From the NCBI GenBank assembly GCA_949358305.1, contig OX442317.1, positions 4,964,186 to 5,028,185 of the forward strand: a stretch of DNA of 64,000 nucleotides, in the 5' to 3' direction. Of the stretch, positions 22,201 to 35,500 are shown piece by piece. Position numbers and translations under genes: made by a program. The notes beneath the pieces are model-generated. The model did not search any database and had not been told where the DNA came from. It saw only the letters and a program-made list of their open reading frames with translations. The stretch comes from Strigamia acuminata (Eukaryota; Arthropoda; Chilopoda; Geophilomorpha; Linotaeniidae). Positions within the stretch are counted from its first letter, which is position 1. Every line of letters begins with the position of its first letter.

Positions 22201-24528
22201 CTAAACCAGTCATTAGCATTCCAGGATTGAAATAACATCAGATACCTTCAATACCCTCCAGGATACTTAGGTTGAGAAAGAAAATCCATTTGGAAAATCA
22301 CCCCTTCAAAATGGGCAGGTATTGGGACCTTGAACAACACCTACATCCTCAGGTGAACTATTTTTTTCCACTTGTCCATTACCTGGATGGAAAGAATATA
22401 TTCCCACGCGTTTTTTGCCTTTTTTATTGATAAATACACTCAAAGCTACAAGAAAATTTCCGTTTTTGTTTCTGGAAAATGCTGCTATCACAATATCCTT
22501 TGTTTAGCTGTGAAAACACAAATGGAAATAACTATCCATTCATTATGTAATTACCACCAATTGAGCTTCATAGGCTTCCCCAGGTAATTATATGTTGAGA
22601 AAAAAAATGAACTTGAGCTTCAGAGTGCAAAAAGGAAGTTGTTTAAAATGGATGATTACAACAAAAAAAAGTTCATTCAGAAGAAAACTCAGGGATCACA
22701 AGGAAGTTGAAACTAGAGAATTTTAACTTTTAAGGGATTAAACCAGATTAATCACCAAATGAATGGTGAACAAGAAGAAGAAAAAAATAATTAAAATTTA
22801 TGGTGAATTAATGTTCCATCACCTGAATAATTTTATTTCAATTTTTTGTTTCACTTCATTTTTTGTTGATGTTTTTCTGGATTAATGTTTGTTTTTTTTA
22901 CACTATACCTGCATCAAATTAAACTCTTTTGCCACTTTACTTCACACTTGGATGCCTTCATATTTTCCTACACTCATTATTTTCTTTCAATGTGTGAGAA
23001 AAGCAAAGAAGGTCACCCAAACTCAACCTCAGAATAATAGAAGCAAAAAATAAACAGGAAAAAAGATATTTTTATTATTTTTATTTTTTAGGACAAAATC
23101 AGGGTGTGGTATACTGGTATATTGAGAACAAATGCATAATCAAACAAGCAAGAACCTTGTTTTGGATTTTTCCAAGCTGTTTTTAGCAACTCCCTGCTAA
23201 TTTCCATTCAAAATACACAACCCCTGTATGGCTGTATGGTTGTGTGTACACCCCATTTGGAGACCCCTGGAGCCTCCCAAAGCAGTCATTAAGCTTGCTT
23301 AGGGTACCTGACCTTTCTGCCTGCTTTTCATTGTGCTTTAGTACACGGTAATTTATTTACTTACCGTTTTTAAGTCTCCGATCTTCCTGGAGAAAAGTGG
23401 AACTCCACCGGCAGCAGTGAGGCACACCAGATAGGCGGCCATTTTGTTTGTTGACGTGTCATTGCGCTTGCGCCGGATGCTTTGACTGGCGGCAAGTTCC
23501 TGCTTTTGAATTTGAATTTGATTGTATTTTATTTGTTGTTGTTGTTGTCGTTGTTGTTGATGTTGTTTCTGGATTAAAAGTAATTTCTTGTTTCGCAAGT
23601 CGGCTTGAGTTTGCTCCAATTGCTGAAAAATAAAACATAATTTATAAGAAATGAGTTTTTATTTTGTTTTTGTGAACTAGATTATACAAAATGAAATAGC
23701 AAAAACATGAAAATTGGATTTCGTACCTTTGTGGATGCACGTAGAGGGAAAATTACATCGTTTCGCGGAGTAAAAATTAGGAATCTCATGTTTGTGCTGT
23801 GGCAGGCATCAAACTGAGCTTAAACTGACCTGAGCAACTCGACCAATATTCAGACTAGGCCATTCAAGTTTAAAAAAACAAGTTTTTACGATGTTTTTGA
23901 CTCAATTTCAATACATTAGCACAAATAAGATGCAAAAAAGTGCATTAGTTAATGCAACCTAACAACAAGTGCCAGAATGGATACATTAAAAACGAATTAA
24001 TCTCCTCAAACGATCTTGCAATAAAAACTTTTTATTCCACACTGAAAAATTAGATTTAAATCTTGCAAATTCTCTTCCTGGTTCACTACAACCATTATAT
24101 AATAAATAAAATCTAACTTGACAAAATATTTCACAATTTTTTTTTAGTGCACAACTGATTTTGATTTATTTTGATTTAAAAAAAATCATCGCATCTTGTG
24201 CCAGTTATAGAGATCACGCAGTTGCTTAGCAACAATCAACAACTCTCCTAAATTGGTATCATTTTTTTAAAATTCAAAACTAATTACTTGTTTTTAAAAT
24301 GCAAATGATAAACAGCATTCTTTTAACCATTGTAGAAACTAGAAAGCCATTTTTTTTTAAATAAAAAAATAAAAATAAAAATATACCGATCTACTGAGTT
24401 TTAAAGAGATTTTAAATAAATAACAAAATAAAAATAAATAAAAACGAAAATAAAAAAATATCTACCTGTCTGATTAATTCCTCCCACGGTGGTTGTCTGC
24501 GTTGTGGATAATAAGCAACTCCATTCAT
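19288..24528 (-). CDS. FUZ: Fuzzy planar cell polarity / CPLANE protein
   Basis: FUZ works with Inturned and Wdpcp in the CPLANE complex that controls planar polarity and recruits IFT-A to basal bodies in ciliogenesis. Twelve coding exons: 24528-24466, 23622-23365, 21717-21596, 20798-20648, 20581-20465, 20404-20207, 20146-20048, 19988-19885, 19822-19761, 19691-19602, 19547-19400 and 19342-19288 give 488 codons without a break. Recognition rests on MAAYLVCLTAAGGVPLFSRK, PFPVIGSLNGVHMF, MVLLVGLDDL, NNVERLKKDLR, VATKKWWTLSE, MTARDIPIFLP and VEVCVLCGP. From the internal Met (23442) the length is 408, near the usual ~418. The in-frame first exon adds an 80-residue extension (MNGVAYYPQRRQPPW, then a glutamine-rich coiled-coil-like part) not seen in the vertebrate protein; the true start could be either. 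Confidence 0.93.
24221..24233. promoter_or_regulatory. RFX X-box in FUZ intron 1
   Basis: GTTGCTTAGCAAC is a perfect inverted repeat (GTTGC, 3 bases, GCAAC), the RFX-family X-box form. RFX factors drive ciliary genes, and FUZ is one. It lies between the two possible FUZ start exons. Confidence 0.55.
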
Positions 24529-26331
24529 GATTTTGATTCCCCGTGCAGTGGAAACAAGTGAAATGAGAAATCAAGGCATCGTGCTCGCCTCATGAGCACC
24601 TTGCAAATGACTGGAGGGTGACAAGTTGCCTTCACCTGCGCGCATGCGTGCTTCAATGAGGGCGTGGGCAGGCGAGGTTAAAGGTGAGAGCAGTGGCTGC
24701 AGGAAAAAAGTGATGTCGTCAGAGCAGTTCCCGTGAGAGGAACGGGGTCAAAAGACAACACAGACACTTCAAGAAGCAGAAGAAAAAAACGGAAAACCAA
24801 ATTTGAAAATTTTTAAAAACAAAAAAATAAAAACCAAAAAAAAAAAGTGGTTTTAAAATCGTGAATTAATTAAATAAAAAGCGAATGTTTTAGAAAAATG
24901 TGGAATAAATGTTTATATCCATTTATTTACAATGGAACGACTGACACTCGTTCGATTTATGACATATTTTATCGAGAAGGATTTTTTTTCAAATTTTTTG
25001 AATTAATTCCTAGGAATTGAATGGTTTAACTTGTACTTTTTACACAATATTGTACACCCATAAACAGCGATCATGGTGGATGATGGCGGCAATTTTTTGC
25101 CGCAATTATCCCTATCCGGTTTGTTCTACACTATTAAAGCTTACAAAAGACAAGTGCAGCGTGTAACGTACCAAAGTTTAATCATTCCACGTCGACTAAA
25201 TAAATAAAATCACGAAACGAAACATTTACTTTGATTTTAACGAATTTATTGCACTTTTTTCGTTGAAAATGTCTCATCTTTTTCTACACGTTTTAATTGT
25301 GTTAGTTGGAGGAAGTTAACGAACTTATAAAGAATGAAATGTGTTAATTTTTAAGCAAAAAGAATAAAAAGAAAAAAAGACATCAACTTTTGGTGTAAAA
25401 AAAAAAAAAAAGAAAAAGTAAAAAAAAAAAAACTTGATTAGAAAAATTCGAAATTGTTCTCAAATTCCAGCGGGCATTAAATGATATAGTTGGTTGAATT
25501 CAATTGTACAAAATTGTTAGGGGTAGATGAACTAAAAGTAGGGGGAATCTAACATTTTTGTCTTTGATTGACAACTAGTGACAAGAAAATTAGACAAGTC
25601 CCTGGCATTGGGGGTATGGGCTACTCTCCCTTCACCCTCTGGTTCTATCCCACTGCAATTAAAACCCGCACAAAGAGATAAGCGTCTAAATTATTTCAAT
25701 TTAAACACAAACTTATTGATTATGTGCTCGTAAAAATTTACATAAAACACAAATTTATTCCAAATTGCTCGAATCTCACGCTCGGGGCACCTGGTTGTAA
25801 TGACGATCGTTGCTCCTCGCCTCGAGGACCCCCGAGTTCAAACGCGACCGAGGACGATGGGGAAAAAAAAACGTAAAGACAGCAGAAAATTTATCGAAAT
25901 AAAATGGAAAATAAATTAAATTTTGGCGCAAAAATAACGCAAATTTATTTTATCTGTTTTTATTTCTTCATCCCAATTAAAAATCACGTTGCTAGGCAAC
26001 CGTAACAAGCACAAAATACAAAAGAATGGATAAATTGAAAAATGTAAATCACAGGTAGTTATTTTTTAACATTACATAATATGATTATGACGTACGAGGT
26101 CATGTTTTTATAATCGTTTCTTTAATCCTTTACACAGATTCTAGAACTTTTCCACTTTTAAACCATTTCCGTTCCTAAATTCCTGTACAAACAGATGCAA
26201 AACTTGACACTACTACTCCTTTCCCCCCCAAGCCCCCCTAAAAAAAAAAATATATGAAAAAAAAAAAAAATTGCTCGATTTTTTTTTTTTTAAATATTAT
26301 TTTTAAGGTCGAGAAATGTGAGATGACCGCG
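24529..26331. other. FUZ upstream / OSBPL8 3' flank
   Basis: The first 250 bases (24530-24780) are moderately GC-rich and probably hold the FUZ promoter and 5' UTR. Beyond that it is AT-rich, with poly-A/T runs, presumably the OSBPL8 3' UTR near the right end. A short GC-rich patch at 25775-25860 contains a GAGTTCAAACGC motif resembling a Pol III B box, but no tRNA fold is evident. An X-box is at 25988. Confidence 0.5.
25988..26000. promoter_or_regulatory. RFX X-box upstream of FUZ
   Basis: GTTGCTAGGCAAC, a close match to the classical X-box, about 1.46 kb upstream of FUZ exon 1 and 330 bases past the OSBPL8 stop codon. Confidence 0.5.
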
Positions 26332-29300
26332 TCAAGAACGCATCACAAAGTTAATCAACATCTGCACTAATAAGACCGCAGCAATCATGAACCAATCGAT
26401 GCGCTGGACGCCCTCGCCGCGTCTCCTCTCGGTCTGCAGTAAGTGATCGACACTTCCCCGCAACAACTTGAGCTGTTCCGTCTGTTTCTCCTGCGCCGCT
26501 TGGATTGGTTTCAGCATTTCGCACAAGGAGGCGCTGTCCAGCTGCACTTCGGTCGTGGGTTTCGAAGACAATCCTTGTAATATCGAAAAACAAAAGAGTA
26601 ATAATTAAAAAAACAACATCAAAGGGAATAATCTTCTTGCTTCATATTATTGCCGACTGACTTTCACTATCAGAACTATCGCTGGCGTGGACACATTCAG
26701 CTCCTTGAGTCGAACTCTCGCTGTCGTCTCGCTCCCTCAGTCTTCTGTGATTAATACTAGTTTGTTTGCTTATCCGTGGTCCCCTTCCCATCAGGCAATC
26801 CACAGGCACCAGATCGTCGACGCTAACAATACTACTGGTGCGAATGATGGGTGTTCGATGCCTCGTTTTCGTGCGAATTATGTAGTCGCATTCGTACTGA
26901 TGAACATCGTTTCGCGGATCCCACGGCCGGGAACTGCAAATTTCGAGAGAAATAAATTGAAGTGCTCATTGATCGCGTGAGAAATTGCACAAATTACTCG
27001 GCATTTTTGTAGACCCATTCGCCGGAAATCAGATCCTGTTCAAAATAACGCGCGAACCATTCGGAGCATTTCACTTTGCGTTCTTTAGCGCATTGGCGCT
27101 GCGCTTCTTCGAGTATTCGTTTCTCTTCCGTCGCCATCACTTGATTTCCTTGACTGATGGCGGCCGACACGTGTATCCATAATTTTTCCGACTCGACCTC
27201 GGTTTGACTTTCTAGAGGAACCGTGTAGCGGACGAGTCGTTTCGCCCTGATTTCAGGCGTGGGGCTCCATAAAAGGCTTTGTTCCTAGGTTAGAAAAACA
27301 AACAAAACGTAAACGTTTGCATCGTTTAAATCAAACATTTTGCTATTTATACTCCAGTCCTTTTATCCACGCAGCGGATTTCTTGATCCCAATGTCCTTC
27401 AACATTAGCTAATGTTTCTTTTCCCAGTCGAATCCTTCCGGATATGGAATTGGATAAAATATATCCACCAAAAAAAGGCTAGAAAATTGTACTTTTCTTA
27501 AGTTTTTTTTATAATTTTTAATGTGAAATGACGCGTTACCTTCAATTTAAATTCGATGTCTGTTTTATAACCCGTTTTTTCGCAATCGATTTGAATTTTC
27601 CCTCCCAATTCCATCGTCAATGTCCCCAAGAGAATTCCTTTGCAATGTGCGTAAGGCATTGTCATAGTGTAGTCTTCGCCGCGAGTCAAAAATGATAATC
27701 TTGCCTTCCCATCCAAAATGGCTGACAACGAATTCCCTATTTTAAAAATTTAAAAAAAAATTTAAAAAAAATTTAAAAAAATATATAATTAAATTTTGTA
27801 AAACTTACCGTAAAACTTGGATTTGGCTAAAATACTTCCCCTAATACAAAATCCATCCTTTCTATTCGTCACATAAAATGCAGAAACAGGAGGATGATGA
27901 GATACCTTCAAAATCAAACAAACCTTCAATAAAACCTTACCAACCAACCCGAGATACACTCACTTGTTCGGCAATATAAAACGTACGGCTATTGGTTTCG
28001 GGATGCTTCCAGTTACAACGAAAAGTTTCTCCTAAAATTGGATTGTACGGCTTCTTTAAACCCCTCGGTTTTTTATAAAACCCGGACATGTACCATTGAA
28101 CGACCATTTTCATGCGAGTGAAAGGATCGTCCTCTAAAACAGCCCTAAAAATACAACAAAAACATAAAAATAAAAACATAAAAACCAAAAAAAAAAAGCA
28201 TCCAACCTTGATAAAATATCAGCGTGATAATAATAATCGGTTAATTTATCGAGAAAAGAGCGCGGCTCCAATATAAACGTGGGCAAAACGACTTTCGACA
28301 GATCCATTCCAGGCCGCACTTGTTTCACCACGCTCCAAATCAAACTCTTATTTTCGTCCGCAAACTCCTCCGTCTGTCCCGCGTCTCCAACCTTAAATTA
28401 ATTTAATTTCATTTAATTTAAATTAATTATTTTTCGTTTTGTCATTTACCAAACCGAATTCCTCGGACTCGTTTTCGACGTAGGACGTTTCGTTGGGTTG
28501 TTCGTCCACGTATTCCGGTTCGTCCTTGTAATGTCCGTCCGAATCGGAGTCGCTCGACCTCAAGCTGTGCACGCCGTCCGGATCGATCTCCCGGTTGTCG
28601 TCCGTGTGCAAATCGTCCTCCAAATCGTGCTCGTTGAAGTGGCGCTCGTAATCGCTCTCGTTCCACTGAGTTTGCGGCCCGTCCTCCAAATAAGTCGGCG
28701 TGGTCGGCGTTTCTTCGCGATTCGACACCGGCGAACTCGCCTCGGTCGACGGTTTAGTCGGCAGAGCGGGCACGCTTTCTTTCTGCCTCCCCGTCAGACT
28801 GGTGGGACAGCGCAACGTCAGTTGCAACGCTTCCATCCAGCATTTACCGGCTACTTCGGACGGCGCGCGAAAAATTAGATACGCGGTCGGCAGGGGCTGC
28901 ACCACCGCTCCGATCGTTTCACCGCTGGGACCCTGACAATAAAATTCTCCAAATAAAACAAATAACAGATAAATAAATAAATAAATCTCCACTTTCTTAC
29001 TCTGCTTGCCCAAATGGACTGTTCCAATGGATGGAACAATTTGAAACAAAATCCATCCTTCTTCGACGGCCTCTCGATCAATTCGCACACGTTCAACATG
29101 ACCGTTCCGACCCAGTAACTGCTCTGAAATACACCGAATAAAAACAAATAAATTAACTCGGAAAATATGAATTATTTATTTTTTTACTTTGTGTATTTTT
29201 GGTCCTTTGTAGAGCAGCATGAGGCCCGGTTTGACGACGCACCACAACTTGGTCCATCCCTTCAAAGTGCCGCGAATCTTGACCCAGTCGGCTATCACGA

Positions 29301-31274
29301 TTATCGACGAATCTCTCAACGTTGTCATCAACTCTTCGGCAACTCGTTTCTTTTCCTTGCGATAATTCTTACGTTGAGCCTGCAAAAACATTTCCGAATT
29401 AAAATTCAAACTTCTGATGATAAAGCGAGAATTATAATAGAACAAAAGAACTGAAAAATTACAAAACAAAACGAGGAAAAAATGGATGAATGCCAAAATA
29501 GATAAAAAAAAAAATAAAATTATTTAAATTGTTTACAAAGGTCAATTATTCAGACCGTTAATCTGTCAGATCCATTCTGTGGGAGTTTGAACTTTTTTTT
29601 AACAGAATTATTCAACATTACCATTCAATTATTCCCTTTAATATCGCTTTAATTGGACCAAAATAAAAATAATAAAAAAAACCCAAAAAAACAGGCCAGA
29701 ATAAATAAAAACGTAATTTTAAAACTTACTTTATAAGATTCGCGTTTGGTCAGTTTTGACATGCTCAGATCACTCGCAAAACCCTTCAACGATTCTGCTT
29801 TCGGAGTTGTTGATGGTGAATCGTATTGTCTGAAAAACCCTTCTTCGTAATGGCCCTCACCTAATTGGATTAAAGTATTTATCTATGTATTAAAATCGTC
29901 CAGCCATCTACACTCTTATATATGTAAAAATGGGTGGAAAATAAACATAAACATCATCGAGATAAACGAGGAAATTACTCATTTGATGGACCCAAATTTT
30001 TAATGTTAATTCTAAAAATATTATTGTCTCATTTTCTTTTCAGTGTGTTACCTGAAGAGCTAGGCGAGTGCAATGAATTGTGGTAATGAGGAAGCGACTC
30101 AATAGATCCAACTGTCTTGTTTTTTGTTGGCGCGAGTCCATGGAAACTACTTTTGCGTGGTTTCTCTATTTAGGCAGTGGACATATGGTCAAACATTCGA
30201 CTAACTTATTTCATTTTTTTTTTAAAATTTTTTTTTTTTATATATATATATATAAATAAAAAAAAAATATAAAAAAATTATATATATCAAAGAATATAAA
30301 ACATCTATCACACTTATAAAAACGTAAACAATTTTATCATACATACAATCTGCTGCACGCCATTTATTCCACGCTACACATGCAAATGAAGGACTTTTAA
30401 CTGCAGCTGTAAACATTCAGCAATCATCTCGTAAACAGAATAATCTAGGCTGCGTTTTAGCGTGTTATTTTAATCGCTAGAATTGTGTTTTGTTTATTTT
30501 TATTTTTGGCATTTTCAATTCGGAAAGGAAATGTTGCAAAATCCGGGTATTTTATCATTAGAAAAACACAACAACATGTTTAAGTGTAGATTATGTGCGA
30601 ACAATAAACAGCTCATGCTACCGTAAGCTTTGGAATTAATAGCTCACTTATCAGTTTGTTTAAGGCCTAACGTCTATTTTCAGTAGTTTTAACATTTAAA
30701 TTGCATCTCGGCAAAGTTTGCGTACCCCTAATGTGTAATAATTTAAAATTACGACAAGTTGGGGGCAAAATTTGCAAATAATAGTTATTTATGACATTGA
30801 TACATCAACTTTGCCATTAATGTTATCTATTATTCATATCACGAGGCAATAAATTTCGCCATTTTTCAAGTCTTTTAATTAAGACTTTCATTATTCAATC
30901 TAAATAGATAAATAAAAATAAACGAAGGTCAAAACACATCAGTAAACAAATATTTTATAAATAAAAACAGAAATATGTGTTTTCTGTTGCGTGTTTTGGT
31001 TCGGAGCAGCACACAATCAAAAATTGCACAAATTGTATCATTTCAATAGATAAGCTTAGCAGTGGCAAGCGATCACATCAGAATCAGATAGACACATTAC
31101 GCATACTCGACATTATTTACTTATCCAGTCGTTTTACCTTCTATGGGACTCCCGCCATTGCTATCTGGAACTGATATAATTAAAACGAGGTTATTAAACC
31201 GATCGAAATCACCTTGCATCATTGATATTTTGATAGTTACCCGAGTGAAAACTGTGGACCGTTTTCATTTCCAT
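26332..31274 (-). CDS. OSBPL8: Oxysterol-binding protein-related, ORP5/ORP8 type
   Basis: An ER-anchored lipid-transfer protein; ORP5/8 exchange PI4P and phosphatidylserine at ER-plasma membrane contacts. Fourteen coding exons: 31274-31241, 30165-30052, 29860-29730, 29379-29188, 29123-29001, 28932-28450, 28391-28207, 28144-27964, 27905-27809, 27736-27540, 27478-27353, 27284-26998, 26933-26662 and 26573-26332, about 887 residues. In order: a Ser-rich N-terminus, a basic patch (RKNYRKEKKR), the PH domain (GTLKGWTKLWCVVKPGLM, KKDGFCFKLFHPLEQSIW), an acidic linker, and the ORD with EQVSHHPP split across exons, KSLIWSVVKQVRPGMDLSKV, KPYNPILGETFRC and GKIQI. The C-terminal hydrophobic segment (WFMIAAVLLVQMLINF) is the ER tail anchor that separates ORP5/8 from other ORPs. 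Confidence 0.95.
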
Positions 31275-31800
31275 CTTGCCAACCTGAAAAAAAAATTTTA
31301 AAACTTAAAATAAAATTTTAAACAATTTTAAAATTGAAACAGAAACTCAAAATTGTGTAATTAAATTGCATGAGACATCAGTTTACAAGGAAATGAAAAT
31401 TATTGTTTTAAAATTGCGTTTATGAATATCGTTTATCGTGTTTTTACTATCAATCAATCACTGTAGCTCATCAAGTGCGATGCTATTTACGTCGACAGAA
31501 GCTGTTGAGGTTGTTTTGTTTTTTTATTTCCTTCGTAAACAATAACAAATCAAACGTTTTGAAGCATTTTGTGATGCGGTGTGCGAATTTTTCAATGCGA
31601 TCAGCGGTTAAATTAGACTTACCAACTTGTTAACGTCTTCCCAAAACATCACCCAAACATTTCCAAACAAATGTTATTTGCCTGCGCAAAAAACTTCGTC
31701 ACAACTAAATGGCATTTTCAGCCCCGCAAATATCCAAACACGATCGATATAAGCGACATTTTGATGCGGCTTAGCTGCAGTCCGATACCTTAAATGTTTC
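31242..31800 (-). promoter_or_regulatory. OSBPL8 5' UTR exon and promoter region
   Basis: The first coding exon begins after an acceptor (ttttttcag) at 31284. An upstream non-coding exon is suggested by the donor AAGTTG followed by gtaagtct at 31623/31622. A GC-richer stretch at 31560-31780 is the likely start-site region. Confidence 0.45.
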
Positions 31801-32508
31801 TTCCACTTTTTGAAAATTTTTCTTTTTTTTCGGTCCTAGTTTATATCTAAGGGTTCAAAAAATATCTTTTTTAAATTATTTTCATTTTATTCCTATAGAA
31901 AGGGGATAATCAAATAAATGTACAGTACAGTACTGCTCTTGGGCTAGACGTACAAGTATCCTCTAGTGACAGAATCTCAAACTACCGGTAGGCGGCAGAT
32001 AATTTTTCAAATTAAATCTTTTTTTTTTTTAAAGAAGAGAAATTGGTGCCAAGATATAATTTTTATTTTCCTTATAAATCAACCCACAAACCACAAACTG
32101 TAAAATAAAAAAGAAATATATCATACATCTGTACATGGAATTAAGTCATTCTGACAATTATTATCTTGTGCAAAGTGGAATGAAATGGCACAAGAAAAAA
32201 AAAAAAACACTTTCTTCGTACAACATTTCAAAATGATAAGAAAAAATATATGCAAAGATAAAGATAATATTATTTATATGTACAATTATGTTAAAAGTGA
32301 TCAACTTAAAATAAATGTAATAAAGTGTATTTTTTAACACCGAATTTTGATAAAATAAAAATTCAACAGTAAAAATCTTAACCTTAAAACCAAGTGACTT
32401 GAGCAACTTAAAGAATACTTAATTTAGCTGTTGCATTTGTTATTTCTCTTTCGCTGTCACTCAATGAAACGAAGATTATGGATTTATTTAATACTAACTT
32501 TGACATTA
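31801..32508. other. Intergenic, AT-rich
   Basis: Between the OSBPL8 promoter and the ELOVL stop codon. The part next to 32509 is presumably the ELOVL 3' UTR. No gene seen. Confidence 0.5.
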
Positions 32509-35500
32509 TTATGATTTAACTACTTTACGGTTTTGCAATTGTGAAGTTTTGCCATTCACATAACCGTTTGTTAAGGACGTGCCGCCGTTGACGGAAAAAC
32601 CGTTCTTGTAATTCCCATTTTGCTTAGCGTAGCCGTTCATGTGTCCATTACCGTTAGTAATGGGCTTGCAACCGTCAAACTTCTTAGCAACGTATTCGGC
32701 CTAACGAACAAAGACAAAAAATTCATTATTTTTCGTCCACATCTGAATATATCCAATAATACTAACCACTCGTTTCTTGTAAGCGTGGCGATAGAAGTTG
32801 CCAAAGAGTACGATAAAAGACAACATGTATGTAACCAGTACATACTGCATCCATTTGGGGAAATCGCAGTTAATTCGCATTCCATTAATTCCTAACACTA
32901 AAGCAATTGTAAATTGCGCCTGGAAAATAATAATATTTGGCGTGAAAAGATGTTTAGGGTTATTTTCTTTTTTGCGTTCGCAATTTACCAGTTGGATCAT
33001 GGTTAAGTATTTCTTCCACCAAAGATATTTTTGAACTTGGGGTCCGAGTGCCGAGAGACAATAATATGAGTACATTAATACGTGTACAACAGAATTTAAA
33101 CCAGCGCCAACAAATGCTGAAAAAATAATACAACAAATATTAATATTTACGTAACGGGTAAAACTCTGCGTTAAATATTAAAATGCTGTGTTCTTGAGCT
33201 TAATTTTATAATGAAAATGAATTTTTTTAAATGTTTTTTATAGAATTTTCGACCGAATAATGCAATTCTTGAGAATTATGACTGAAAAAACAGAATTATT
33301 CAATGGATACTGGTCGTTATAGTGACTCGTAATTGTTTTTATCCATTTTTATCATAAAATAGATGTAAAAGAATAGTTCCAGATTGATGAAGTACATATA
33401 TAAGAACACAACATTCAAACAATAGACACAAAACTCAGTGGAATGAAGGAAGGAAGGAGAGATAAGAATAGTTAAAGTCAGATGTAAAAAATAAACAAAA
33501 ACAAACAATTTCAACAAGAAGGGATAGAATTTATAGAATATATAGAACAGAACACTAATTATAGTCATTTACCCAATGAACACACATGAAAGAATAAGGA
33601 ATCCAAGAAAAAAAAATTAAAAATTAAAAAATTAATATAAAAATAAAATGAAAATTGAAAAAAATTGAAATCGATCAACAACAAAAATAAAAACACAACG
33701 AAAAAAAAGTTGTAGATAAATGCACATAAAAACACAGCAGTTTAAAAAAGAAAAAAAAAGAAAAAAAAAACTTAAAAAATATATCTAAAAAAAATAAATA
33801 AATAAATCAGTGTTGCTGACAAAAAATACATACAGGCACCACCAGGGACCCATTTGACCCCGATCCACCAGAAAAAAAACATGGTGGAATGATGATAGAT
33901 GTGCAGAAAAGTCAGTTGCCGGTCTTTTTTACGAAGTATGAAGAATAACGTGTCGGTAAATTCGATCAATTTGGAAAACCAGTACCACCATAATGCTCCA
34001 GCTAACTGTATCAGGTAATGAGGAGTAAGGAAAAAATAAAAAAATAAAAAAAAGTTAAAAAAAAAAATTAATTCTATGTTCAAAATTCAAAAAAAAAATA
34101 ATTTCTTAAATCTAGCCTATATTCAAATTGTGTTCTGTCATAAGAAGAAAAAAAATGCAATTAACAAACACAAAATTAAAAACAAAACCAAAAAAAAAAA
34201 AAAAAAAAATTATTTAAAAAAACAAAAAAAAAACTTTCATTCGCCATGTGTCATCATTCTGTCATCTTGCTCTGCTCACTATATGCAAAGCAACTAACAA
34301 AGATTGGTTAGCAAAAAGGGGTGTGAAACGGAAAGACCCAATTATATACAAATATATTTTTAAAAAATATATTCTGCGGTCAAGTTGGCATCGCATACAT
34401 ACTGGAACCTCCTGGAACCCATTTAATTCCGATCCAGGTGAAGAAAAACATAGTGGGATGATGGAAACAGTGAAGAAAGCTCAATTGGTTAAATTTCTTT
34501 CGCATGATGAAAAAAAGTGAATCGCAAAGCTCAAATATTTTCGATAGGTAAAAAAGGTAAATGGTAAAAGCAATCTGCAACGAAAAAGGCACGTTACACT
34601 GCGGCCACCTGGGTGGTTTAAATGCTGCACCAGTTTCTGAAAAAACTCTCATCACAAATATTATTAAAATTATAAATAAATTAAAACTTAAATAATTTTT
34701 TTTTTTTAATTTTTTTAAATATTTTCTTTTGACGAATAAATAAGTAAATACAAAAGGATGAAATACCTGTTTCTCGTCATCAGTCTGGATTAATCGATAG
34801 GGCTCGCAAATCCAACTGTAATTCAATTTGTGCGCTTTGTGGAATAACTAAAAACAAGAAATTAATTAAATTAGTTAATTCTATTAATTCTCAGCGATTA
34901 ATTAACTCGTTATTCTACTTACTGTGACAGCAATGTATAAATTGAGTATTGTAATCCCCAAGTTGTATACAATTAAGACCCATTTCAGTTTATACGGTTC
35001 TCGATTCTGCATAATTTTTGGACCGAAATGAACCATGTTGAAGTAGAGGAAAATTAAAACTAGCATTGGCACTGGAGATTTGACCAAAAACCATTTTTGG
35101 GTGAGAGGTTCTAATAAAAAAAAAAAAATTTTAATTAAAATTTAATAATTTTCTGCCTAAAAATAAAAATAAATAAAAATTCCAATACGCATTTTAGTTT
35201 TTACCTTCTAGTGTTAATGTCCAGACATACCCGTCATAAGCACTTTGAAAATAACTAAAAACTCCCATCGCACTATCCATTGTAACAGGAGAGGTACCGA
35301 CCACGAGATAAGGCTGAAAAAAAAATGTAAAAAAAAAAAATTAAAAAAGAAAATTAATTTGTATGAATATTTAACAAACAAAAGAGTAACATATCATTTA
35401 ACGAGGAAGTGTTTTACTGTGGGAAGGCCAAGGATGAACTTTGAATTACAATTACTAGAGTGTGACATGTTTGGGCCATTAACAGTTTTTAACTTGGCCT

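Noticed and set aside
25775-25860. tRNA-like B-box in a GC-rich patch
   Set aside because: No cloverleaf or matching A box; a GTTCAA match alone is weak.
34575-34640. Upstream extension of ELOVL exon 5a (ETGAAFKPPRWPQCNV)
   Set aside because: A good acceptor (cgttgcag) just before 34574 gives an exon equal in length and phase to 5b; the extension is intron.
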